Assembly: GCA_944390305.1 (NCBI GenBank)
Contig: CALXPX010000073.1
Coordinates: 1 to 6,389 of the forward strand
DNA: 6,389 nt
Origin: an uncultured Clostridia bacterium
GTDB taxonomy: Bacteria; Bacillota; Clostridia; TANB77; CAG-508
Direction of reading: 5' to 3'
Numbering within the stretch: position 1 is the stretch's first letter; each line of letters begins with the position of its first letter. Positions 1 through 5,940 of this stretch are shown here, piece by piece. Position numbers and translations under genes: made by a program. The notes beneath the pieces are model-generated. The model did not search any database and was not told the DNA's origin. It saw only the letters and a program-made list of their open reading frames with translations.

Positions 1-128
1 AAAACATTCTACTTTCCGACAAATAATTGCAACATCTGACAAAAGTAGCTATTAGTAAAATTTATGTTTGGAAAATTTATGTTTGATATCACACAATTGT
101 AATTCTTCTTACGGAACAGCCGCATTGG
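1..128. other. Non-coding left flank of the origin; no gene seen
   Basis: No open frame with a plausible start and ribosome binding site is visible on either strand. The stretch is AT-rich apart from a short GC-richer patch near 111-128. It holds a two-copy 15-bp tandem repeat (57-85) and left arms of inverted repeats whose right arms lie within the DnaA-box cluster. By comparison with other Firmicutes, dnaA would be expected to end to the left of this window, but no DnaA coding sequence is present here, so that is an inference. Confidence 0.6.
57..85 (+). repeat. Two-copy direct repeat AAAATTTATGTTTG, 15-bp period
   Basis: The 14-mer AAAATTTATGTTTG occurs at 57-70 and again, perfectly, at 72-85, separated by one G. 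It lies about 45 bp left of the first DnaA box. No protein-binding role is recognised; it could be an origin-associated site or a simple duplication. Confidence 0.8.
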
Positions 129-254
129 TTATCCACAGGGTATCTGTGAATAACCTGTGAATAATATGTTGATAACTAAAAATGTGGACAAGTTTTTGAA
201 TTGTGTGGATAAAATTTAAAGTTATCCACAGAGTTATCAACACCTATTTCCGTA
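90..254. repeat. Nested long-range inverted repeats around the DnaA boxes
   Basis: CACACAATT at 90-98 is matched by its exact reverse complement AATTGTGTG at 199-207. TACGGAA at 110-116 is matched by TTCCGTA at 248-254. The pairs interlock rather than nest in a simple hairpin. The right arm of the first pair runs into the consensus DnaA box at 204-212. The arms are short (9 and 7 bp), so coincidence cannot be excluded. Confidence 0.35.
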
Positions 255-337
255 GGGATTAAAGGCTTTTTATGAGTTATCAACACAATCCACATATACT
301 ATTACTACTACTACTATAAATATTTATATTATATAAA
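129..337 (+). other. oriC: Chromosomal replication origin (oriC) with DnaA-box cluster
   Basis: Read directly, DnaA boxes (consensus TTATCCACA) lie at 129-137 (+, perfect), 145-153 (-, TTATTCACA), 156-164 (-, TTATTCACA), 167-175 (-, TTATCAACA), 183-191 (-, TTGTCCACA), 204-212 (-, perfect), 222-230 (+, perfect), 234-242 (+, TTATCAACA), 277-285 (+, TTATCAACA) and a weak one at 286-294 (+, CAATCCACA). Three perfect and several one-mismatch boxes in 170 bp, next to dnaN, with a triplet element and an A+T-only tract following, is the standard layout of a Firmicute origin between dnaA and dnaN. The unwinding region would be 317-337. Box identity is seen in the sequence; origin function is inferred from context and is very likely. 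Confidence 0.93.
299..316 (+). promoter_or_regulatory. DnaA-trio element of the basal unwinding system
   Basis: Six consecutive triplets read CTA TTA CTA CTA CTA CTA on the top strand, directly after the top-strand DnaA boxes at 277-285 and 286-294 and before an A+T-only stretch at 317-337. In Bacillus subtilis and many other bacteria the same order (DnaA box, DnaA-trio, unwinding region) makes the site where a DnaA filament is guided onto single-stranded DNA. The triplets and order are seen; the function is inferred from that architecture. The sequence TATACT at 295-300 overlaps the left edge and could also serve as a -10 box for dnaN, though no good -35 was found. Confidence 0.8.
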
Positions 338-354
338 AGAAGGAGAAATTGAAA

Positions 355-1479
355 ATGAAAATTATTTGTGAAAAAGAAAAAATCCTTAAAGCACTTAATT
401 CCGTAACAAAAGCTGTTGCTATTAGAACAACAATGCCTATATTAGAAGGAATATTAATTCAAACTAATGATAATGATATAAAATTAACATGCTATGATTT
501 AGAATTAGGTATAGAATATATTATTAAAGACTGTAATGTACAAGAACAAGGTGCAACAGTTGTAAATGCAATAATGTTTAGTGAAATAATTAGAAAATTA
601 CCTGATACAGAAATAAAAATAGAAGTAAATGAAAAAAATCTTTTAGTAATAGAATGTGAAGGTTCTTTATATAAATTAGCCACAATGAACCCAGAAGAAT
701 TTCCAGAACTTCCAGAAATAAATGTGGAAAATTCTATAGAAATAGAACAAAATACATTAAAAGATATGATAAGAAAAACAATATTTTCTATAAGCACCGA
801 AGAAAATAGACCAATATTTACTGGATGCTTATTTGAAGTAAAAAGTAATAAATTAAATGTTGTAGCAGTAGATGGATTTAGATTAGCTTGGAAAAGTAAA
901 TTTTTACAAACAAAAACAAATGACTTTTCTGCAGTAATACCAGGAAGAACGCTAACAGAAATAAATAAAATAATAACAGATTCTTTTGATCTTGTAAAAA
1001 TAGGAATAGCAAAAAATCAAGCATTATTTGAAATTGAAAATTGTAAAATAGTAACAAGATTATTAGATGGGGAGTTCTTAAATTATGCAAGTGTACTACC
1101 TCAGAAATGGGAAACTAGAGTAAGAGTAAATAAAAGTGCAATATTAAATTGCTTTGAAAGAATTAGCCTTATATCTTCATCTAGTATAGAGAAAGAAAAG
1201 AAATACCCAGTAAAAATTACTGTAGATGTTGGAAAAATAACAATTTCATGCACAAATCAAACTGGTGATGCTAAAGAAGAATTATATGTAACAACAGAAG
1301 GAAAAAATTTAGAAGCAGGATTTAATCCTAAATATTTCTTAGATGTATTAAGATCAATTGATGATGAAGAAGTATTTATAGATTTGGGAACAAGTATATC
1401 ACCATGTATTGTAAGAAGTATAGAAGAAACTGGTGATTACAAATACATGATATTACCAATACGTTTAAAAAATGAATAG
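355..1479 (+). CDS. dnaN: DNA polymerase III beta subunit (sliding clamp)
   Basis: This encodes a 374-residue protein, close to the usual clamp length of about 370-380. DnaN forms a ring-shaped dimer around DNA, tethers polymerase III, and also recruits other replication and repair proteins. Family hallmarks visible are the N-terminal pattern KEKILKALNSVTKAV followed by RTTMPILEGILI, the mid-protein RPIFTGCLFEV and VAVDGFRLAW segments, and a C-terminal YMILPIRL typical of the last strand of domain III. The three repeated clamp folds would each span about 125 residues. ATG 355 is preferred because AAGGAG ends 9 bases upstream and the product begins MKII like known clamps; the in-frame TTG at 349 lies only 3 bases from the Shine-Dalgarno. 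The leader contains the DnaA-trio and unwinding region, so transcription probably starts within or upstream of the origin. The stop codon abuts a DnaA-box palindrome. Confidence 0.97.
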   Translation: MKIICEKEKILKALNSVTKAVAIRTTMPILEGILIQTNDNDIKLTCYDLELGIEYIIKDCNVQEQGATVVNAIMFSEIIRKLPDTEIKIEVNEKNLLVIECEGSLYKLATMNPEEFPELPEINVENSIEIEQNTLKDMIRKTIFSISTEENRPIFTGCLFEVKSNKLNVVAVDGFRLAWKSKFLQTKTNDFSAVIPGRTLTEINKIITDSFDLVKIGIAKNQALFEIENCKIVTRLLDGEFLNYASVLPQKWETRVRVNKSAILNCFERISLISSSSIEKEKKYPVKITVDVGKITISCTNQTGDAKEELYVTTEGKNLEAGFNPKYFLDVLRSIDDEEVFIDLGTSISPCIVRSIEETGDYKYMILPIRLKNE

Positions 1480-1511
1480 TTATCCACATAATATGCATAT
1501 TATGTGGATAA
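1480..1511. promoter_or_regulatory. 32-bp perfect palindrome of two convergent DnaA boxes
   Basis: TTATCCACA at 1480-1488 and TGTGGATAA at 1503-1511 are both perfect DnaA boxes facing each other. The 14 bases between them are also self-complementary, so the whole 32 bp is one uninterrupted palindrome centred on GC at 1495/1496. It starts on the base after the dnaN stop and ends 4 bases before the GGAG of recF. As DNA it could bind a pair of DnaA molecules or extrude as a cruciform; as RNA it would form a long hairpin directly before the recF ribosome binding site. No T-run follows, so it is not a terminator of the usual type. DnaA binding is strongly suggested by sequence; its purpose is inference. 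Confidence 0.88.
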
Positions 1512-1524
1512 AGCTGGAGATAAA

Positions 1525-2568
1525 ATGTATATAGACAAATTAAAAATACAAAATTTTAGAAATTATGAATATCAAGAAATTAATTTAGAAAATAAAATTA
1601 ATATATTTTTTGGAGATAATGCTCAAGGAAAAACAAATATATTAGAGTCAATTTTCATTTCTAGTTTTGGAAAATCTTTTAGGACAAATAAAGAAAAAGA
1701 ATTAATAAAGAAAGGTCAAAACTTTTTAAGAATACAAACACATTTTCAAAAAAGTGATAGACAAGGCAATATAAAAATAGAAATTGCAGACAAAAAAAAT
1801 GTATTCTTAAATGATATTAAGCTGAAAAAATTAAGTGAACTATTAGGAAATATAAATATCGTAATATTTACACCTGATGATATTAACTTATTAAAAGGAG
1901 GTCCTAATTTAAGAAGAAAATTCTTAGATATGATGATAGGGCAACTTAGACCAGCATATGTTCTAAACTTAAATTTGTATTTAAAAACATTAGAACAAAG
2001 AAATAATTTTTTAAAGCAAAATATAAAAAATGAACAAATGTTAGATATATGGGATGAAAAACTCGCTGATTTTGCAATAAAAATATTTAATTATAGAAAA
2101 GAATTTATAGACAAAATAAAAGATAAAATAAAAGTGATTCATTCAGAAATAACAAAAGAAAAAATAGATATAAAATATATATCTGACTGTGAAAATAAAG
2201 AAAAACTATTAGAAAATTTAAAAAAGAATAGAAAGATTGATTATATTAGAGGATATACTTCTTGTGGAATACATAGAGACGATTTTAATATAAGTATTAA
2301 TGATGAACCTGTAAATATATACGGTTCTCAAGGACAAAATAGAACAGCTATATTGTCTCTAAAGTTATCAGAATTAAATGTAATTTATGATGAAATTCAA
2401 GAATATCCTATTTTATTATTAGATGACTTTATGTCAGAATTAGATGAAAAAAGAATATCTAATTTTTTAAACAACATAGAAAATATCCAAGTAATTATAA
2501 CTTGTACAAAAAATATTGAAATAAAAAATAGTATTTCGCATAATGTTGTAAATGGTAAAATTATATAA
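1525..2568 (+). CDS. recF: DNA replication and repair protein RecF
   Basis: This encodes a 347-residue SMC-like ATPase, slightly short of the usual 360-370. RecF with RecO and RecR helps load RecA onto gapped DNA and supports repair of stalled forks. Visible motifs are the N-terminal LKIQNFRNY (7-15), Walker A GDNAQGKTN (30-38), the RecF-typical GIHRDDF (248-254), the ABC signature region YGSQGQNRTAILSLK (266-280), Walker B ILLLDD (296-301) and D-loop SELD (304-307). ATG 1525 is chosen because GGAG (1516-1519) is 5 bases upstream and MYIDKLKIQNFRNY matches RecF N-termini; a GTG at 1504 would start inside the palindrome and lacks a ribosome site. It follows dnaN with 45 bp between, without the usual yaaA/rlbA gene, and is probably co-transcribed with dnaN, subject to whatever the palindrome does. 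Confidence 0.96.
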   Translation: MYIDKLKIQNFRNYEYQEINLENKINIFFGDNAQGKTNILESIFISSFGKSFRTNKEKELIKKGQNFLRIQTHFQKSDRQGNIKIEIADKKNVFLNDIKLKKLSELLGNINIVIFTPDDINLLKGGPNLRRKFLDMMIGQLRPAYVLNLNLYLKTLEQRNNFLKQNIKNEQMLDIWDEKLADFAIKIFNYRKEFIDKIKDKIKVIHSEITKEKIDIKYISDCENKEKLLENLKKNRKIDYIRGYTSCGIHRDDFNISINDEPVNIYGSQGQNRTAILSLKLSELNVIYDEIQEYPILLLDDFMSELDEKRISNFLNNIENIQVIITCTKNIEIKNSISHNVVNGKII

Positions 2569-2607
2569 TATAATAAATATTATAAATATAATAACAAGGG
2601 ATTAATT

Positions 2608-3486
2608 ATGGAATTTAAAGAAGAATTAAAAAAATATAATGAAATAATAAATAATGAATTAGAAAAATATATAAGAAAAGATAAATGTTTAGAAAATAAA
2701 TTAAATCGTTCAGTAGAATATAGTTTAATGGCTGGAGGAAAAAGACTAAGACCAACATTAATGTTAGCCACATATAAATTATTTAAAGATGATTTTTCAG
2801 AATGTTTACCTTTTTCTGTTGCAATGGAAATGATTCATAATTTTTCTCTAATTCATGATGATTTACCAGGAATAGATAATGATGACATAAGGCATGGAAA
2901 GCCAACAAATCATAAAAAATTTAATGAAGCAACAGCAATTTTAGCAGGAGATAGTTTATTAAATTATGCATATTTAACTATTAGTAAAGATATACAAAAA
3001 AACTATTCATATAAAAAAATAGAATGTTTATTTGAATTATCCAATGCAGTAGATAGAATGATAATAGGGGAATATGTGGATACAGAATATGAGGGGAAGC
3101 AAGCTTTAGTAGACGAATTAGAATATATGCATAAAAACAAAACTGGAGCTTTAATAAGAGCTTCTGTTAGAATTGGGGCAATTTTAGCCGAAGCAAATAA
3201 AGATAAAATAGAAGAATTAACATTTTTCGCAGAAAAGATAGGATTAGCTTTTCAAATAAAAGATGATATTTTATCTGAAATAGGAAATGAAAAAATTTTA
3301 GGAAAACCAGTAGGAAATGATAAAAAAAGAGGAAAATGTACTTATGTAAGTAAATATGGATTAGATCAATCTAAAAAAGAATTAAACAAAAATATACAAG
3401 AAGCTATAGAGATAATAAATAAATATGGAAATAAAGGCGAATTTTTAAAAAATATAGCAATTTATATAAAAGATAGAGAAAAATAA
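2608..3486 (+). CDS. ispA: Polyprenyl (farnesyl-type) diphosphate synthase
   Basis: This encodes a 292-residue member of the trans-isoprenyl diphosphate synthase family, a normal length for bacterial farnesyl diphosphate synthase. Such cytosolic enzymes condense isopentenyl diphosphate with an allylic diphosphate, feeding undecaprenyl phosphate and other isoprenoids. Motifs seen: GGKRLRP (43-49), first aspartate-rich motif DDLPGID followed by NDD (84-93), RHGKPTNHKKFNEATAILAG (95-114), KTGALIRASVRIGAILA (178-194), and the second aspartate motif FQIKDDILSE with GKPVGND (215-238). Two positions deviate from the common consensus: the GGQ before the D of the GQxxD-like motif reads IGE (153-155), and the last Asp of DDxxD is Ser (DDILS, 219-223). 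The chain length of the product cannot be settled from sequence alone; geranylgeranyl synthase is the main alternative. AAGGG at 2596-2600 is a modest ribosome site 7 bases before ATG. It sits between recF and gyrB, an unusual place, 39 bp after recF. Confidence 0.93.
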   Translation: MEFKEELKKYNEIINNELEKYIRKDKCLENKLNRSVEYSLMAGGKRLRPTLMLATYKLFKDDFSECLPFSVAMEMIHNFSLIHDDLPGIDNDDIRHGKPTNHKKFNEATAILAGDSLLNYAYLTISKDIQKNYSYKKIECLFELSNAVDRMIIGEYVDTEYEGKQALVDELEYMHKNKTGALIRASVRIGAILAEANKDKIEELTFFAEKIGLAFQIKDDILSEIGNEKILGKPVGNDKKRGKCTYVSKYGLDQSKKELNKNIQEAIEIINKYGNKGEFLKNIAIYIKDREK

Positions 3487-3489
3487 AAC

Positions 3490-3518
3490 TTGACAAAATT
3501 AATTTTTAAAAATAAACT
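3490..3518 (+). promoter_or_regulatory. Candidate sigma-A promoter for gyrB
   Basis: A perfect -35 hexamer TTGACA (3490-3495) begins 3 bases after the preceding stop codon. At a 17-bp spacing the -10 hexamer would be TAAACT (3513-3518, 4 of 6 matches); TAATAT at 3518-3523 is an alternative with a less favourable 22-bp spacing. No terminator precedes it, so gyrB may be served both by read-through and by its own promoter. Confidence 0.45.
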
Positions 3519-3557
3519 AATATAAGACAAACTAAAGAATTGACTGGAGGGAAATTA

Positions 3558-5474
3558 ATGGAAAAATATAATCATGCTTATGGAGCAAATCAAATACAAG
3601 TCTTAGAAGGACTAGAAGCAGTTAGAAAAAGACCAGGTATGTACATAGGAAGTGTTTCTAAAAGAGGATTACATCATTTAGTATATGAAATCGTAGATAA
3701 CTGTGTAGATGAGGCTTTAGCTGGGTATTGTACTCATATAGAAGTAAAAATAGAACCAGGAAATATAATATCAGTAGAAGATAATGGTAGAGGAATACCT
3801 GTAGATATACATCCTAAAACTCATATTTCTGCAGCAGAAACTGTATATACAGTACTACATGCTGGGGGAAAATTTGGAGGAGACAGTGGATACAAAGTTT
3901 CTGGAGGACTTCATGGAGTTGGAGCATCTGTTGTAAATGCTTTATCTGAATGGACAGAAGTTACTATCCAAAGAGATGGTGGAATCTATCAAATGAAATT
4001 TGAAAGAGGTAAAACTACAGAAAAATTAAATAAAATAGGAGAGTCTAAAAAGACAGGAACAAAAGTTAGATTCTTGGCAGATAGTACTATATTTGAAACT
4101 ACTGATTATGATTATGAGACACTAGAAGATAGATTTAGAGAAATGGCCTTTTTAACAAAAGGATTATATATTAGTATAGAAGATTTAAGAGAAGAAACTC
4201 CTAAAAAAGCAGAGTTTTGTTTTGAAGGAGGACTAAGATCTTTTGTAGAATACTTAAATCAAAATAAAGAAAAATTAAATCCAGAGCCAATATATATTGA
4301 AAAAACGGAATCAGAAGTTCCTGTAGAAATTGCAATTCAATATACAACAGCATATAACGAAAATATATATTCTTTTGTAAATAATATTAATACTGTTGAA
4401 GGAGGAACTCATTTAGAGGGATTTAAAAGAGGATTAACAAAAGTTTTTAATGAATATGCAAGAAGTCATAATATTATTAAAGAAAAAGAATCTAATCTTC
4501 AAGGGGAAGATATAAGAGAAGGTTTAACTGCAGTTATTTCTGTAAAAGTTAAAGAACCTCAATTTGAAGGACAAACTAAAACAAAATTAGGAAATAGTAA
4601 TGTAACAGGAATAGTACAAGCAATGGTTACAGAAGCTTTAGCTACATATTTAGAAGAAAATCCAAATGTTGCTAAAACTATTCTAGAAAAATGTGTAAGT
4701 GCATCAAGAGCACGAGAAGCTGCTAGAAAAGCAAGAGAATTAGTTAGAAGAAAAAATGCATTAGAAGTAACTACTCTTCCAGGAAAATTAGCTGACTGCT
4801 CTAGCAAAGTAGCAGAAGAATGTGAAGTATATATAGTAGAGGGAGATTCTGCAGGAGGAAGTGCTAAACAAGGCAGAAACAGAAAATATCAGGCTATTTT
4901 ACCTCTATGGGGAAAAATGCTAAACGTAGAAAAATCCAGAGCAGATAAAATATATAACAACGAAAAATTAAAACCGGTTATTCAAGCAGTAGGTGCTGGT
5001 ATAGGAGCAGATTTTGATATATCTAAAATAAGATATGGTAAGGTTATTATAATGGCAGATGCCGATGTTGATGGCGCACACATAAGAACTTTATTACTAA
5101 CATTTTTCTTTAGATACATGAGACCTCTTCTAGAACAAGGACATGTATTTTTAGCACAACCACCATTATATAAGATATCTAAAAAGGGAATACAGGATGT
5201 TTATTGCTATACTGATGAAGAATTAGATGAACAATTAGAGAAGATAGGAAGAGATAATGTTTCTATACAAAGATATAAAGGTCTAGGAGAAATGAATCCA
5301 GAACAACTTTGGGAAACAACAATGAATCCAGAAAATAGAATTTTAATAAAAGTAACAATGGACGATGCAATGAAAGCAGATAGAATATTTACAATTCTTA
5401 TGGGAGATGAAATAGAACCTAGAAGAAATTTTATTCAACAAAATGCTAAATTTGTTAAAAACTTAGATGTATAA
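3558..5474 (+). CDS. gyrB: DNA gyrase subunit B
   Basis: This encodes a complete 638-residue type IIA topoisomerase ATPase subunit which, with GyrA, introduces negative supercoils. Order of domains: GHKL ATPase with E44 and N48 in EIVDN (44-48), D75-NGRGI (75-80), GGKFGG (103-108) and the lid loop GGLHGVG (116-122); transducer domain (about 220-390); TOPRIM domain with EGDSAGG (428-434) and DADVDG (501-506), which bind Mg2+; and the C-terminal QRYKGLGEMNPEQLW (571-585). It is the short Gram-positive form without the insertion seen in proteobacteria. W451 replaces the Lys/Arg usual in LP-L-[KR]-GK and aligns with E. coli K447. ParE is the alternative, but LEGLEAVRKRPGMYIGS and the neighbours dnaN and recF favour GyrB. 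ATG 3558 is chosen because GGAGGG (3546-3551) lies 6 bases upstream and MEKYNHAYGANQIQVLEGLE fits GyrB; TTG 3540 would precede the ribosome site. gyrA is not in the window and does not follow directly. Confidence 0.97.
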   Translation: MEKYNHAYGANQIQVLEGLEAVRKRPGMYIGSVSKRGLHHLVYEIVDNCVDEALAGYCTHIEVKIEPGNIISVEDNGRGIPVDIHPKTHISAAETVYTVLHAGGKFGGDSGYKVSGGLHGVGASVVNALSEWTEVTIQRDGGIYQMKFERGKTTEKLNKIGESKKTGTKVRFLADSTIFETTDYDYETLEDRFREMAFLTKGLYISIEDLREETPKKAEFCFEGGLRSFVEYLNQNKEKLNPEPIYIEKTESEVPVEIAIQYTTAYNENIYSFVNNINTVEGGTHLEGFKRGLTKVFNEYARSHNIIKEKESNLQGEDIREGLTAVISVKVKEPQFEGQTKTKLGNSNVTGIVQAMVTEALATYLEENPNVAKTILEKCVSASRAREAARKARELVRRKNALEVTTLPGKLADCSSKVAEECEVYIVEGDSAGGSAKQGRNRKYQAILPLWGKMLNVEKSRADKIYNNEKLKPVIQAVGAGIGADFDISKIRYGKVIIMADADVDGAHIRTLLLTFFFRYMRPLLEQGHVFLAQPPLYKISKKGIQDVYCYTDEELDEQLEKIGRDNVSIQRYKGLGEMNPEQLWETTMNPENRILIKVTMDDAMKADRIFTILMGDEIEPRRNFIQQNAKFVKNLDV

Positions 5475-5475
5475 T

Positions 5476-5507
5476 AAAAATGGCAAGTTTAAGACTTGTC
5501 ATTTTTT
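5476..5507 (+). terminator. Rho-independent terminator of gyrB
   Basis: The arms AAAAATGGCAAGT (5476-5488) and ACTTGTCATTTTT (5494-5506) pair over 13 positions with a single G-U wobble, around the 5-base loop TTAAG. The descending arm ends in six T residues (5502-5507). It begins 2 bases after the gyrB stop. The arms have an A-tract opposite the T-tract, so it may work on both strands. It separates the replication genes from the accessory genes on the right. Confidence 0.92.
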
Positions 5508-5532
5508 GTCGAATTATGACATACGATTTATG

Positions 5533-5561
5533 TTGACAAATAATGGAAATTAGTTTATTAT
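5533..5561 (+). promoter_or_regulatory. Strong sigma-A-type promoter of the 96-residue gene
   Basis: TTGACA (5533-5538, perfect) and TATTAT (5556-5561, 5 of 6 matches) are separated by exactly 17 bp. Transcription would begin near 5568, giving a leader of only about 14 bases before the ATG at 5582, just enough for the AAAGGAG ribosome site at 5571-5577. It is the best promoter in the window. A TGTCGAA heptamer, matching the Spo0A box, lies at 5507-5513, 19 bp upstream of the -35. Confidence 0.75.
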
Positions 5562-5581
5562 AAAAATAAGAAAGGAGAAAA

Positions 5582-5872
5582 ATGAAGTTTGAACAAATCT
5601 ACTCTGTTCAAGATTGGTTGCCTTTTGAAAAGATTTTAGAAAATGGTATTATTAAATTAAAAGATTCCTCCTATATAAAAATACTAAAAGTAAAACCAAT
5701 TAACTATAATCTAAAATCTGAATTAGAAAAAGAGGCAATTCTTAACTCTTATAAAAATTTTATAAAGAGTTGTAATTTTAATCTACAAATTTTAATTCAA
5801 AGTAAAAAAGATTATATTTTATTCAATTTTTATATAAATTCCCAATCCTTACAAATAAGTGGAAATGATTGA
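5582..5872 (+). CDS. Short protein resembling the N-terminus of VirB4/TraC-like ATPases
   Basis: This encodes 96 residues with no signal peptide, membrane segment or catalytic motif. Residues 7-75 (from YSVQDWLPFEKI through LKSELEKEAILNSYKNF to FNLQILIQSKKD) resemble, from memory, the N-terminal domain of conjugative VirB4/TraC/TrsE-like proteins: the pattern is an opening DWLP, a strand ending in ILKV-PIN, LKS-E-EAI---Y--F and QILIQS-K. Those proteins continue for hundreds of residues into a Walker ATPase; here the frame stops at TGA 5870 after an unrelated-looking tail (YILFNFYINSQSLQISGND). It may therefore be a truncated remnant or a free-standing small domain protein. The promoter and the ribosome site (AAAGGAG, 4 bases before ATG) look intact, so expression is likely. 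No continuation of the homology was found in any frame up to 5940. Confidence 0.6.
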   Translation: MKFEQIYSVQDWLPFEKILENGIIKLKDSSYIKILKVKPINYNLKSELEKEAILNSYKNFIKSCNFNLQILIQSKKDYILFNFYINSQSLQISGND

Positions 5873-5940
5873 TATTATTACCTTTCTAACTAATTTAAAA
5901 GATAAATTTAGATTAAATAAAATCGAATAAAATTAAGATG

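Noticed and set aside
492..797. Reverse-strand open frame inside dnaN (101 codons)
   Set aside because: It lies wholly within dnaN on the opposite strand, has no recognisable domain, and is best explained by AT-rich codon shadowing.
878..1090. Reverse-strand open frame inside dnaN (70 codons), rich in Leu and Phe
   Set aside because: The hydrophobic look comes from reading A-rich Lys/Glu codons backwards; there is no ribosome site.
2569..2584. AT-only inverted repeat TATAATA-AA-TATTATA after recF, considered as a terminator
   Set aside because: No G-C pairs and no T-run follow; such symmetry is expected by chance in DNA this AT-rich.
2580..2771. Reverse-strand open frame over the start of the prenyl synthase
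   Set aside because: Antisense shadow without ribosome site or family resemblance.
3075..3083. TGTGGATAC, one mismatch from a DnaA box, within the prenyl synthase gene
   Set aside because: It is isolated, within coding sequence, and easily a chance match.
4559..4807. Reverse-strand open frame inside gyrB (82 codons)
   Set aside because: It overlaps strongly conserved GyrB coding sequence and has no independent support.
5519..5533. Short inverted repeat ACATA-CGATT-TATGT just before the -35 box
   Set aside because: Five-base arms are too short to distinguish from chance.
5865..5930. 21-codon frame (ATG 5865 to TAA 5930) overlapping the end of the 96-residue gene
   Set aside because: No clear ribosome site and no resemblance to the missing part of a VirB4-like protein.
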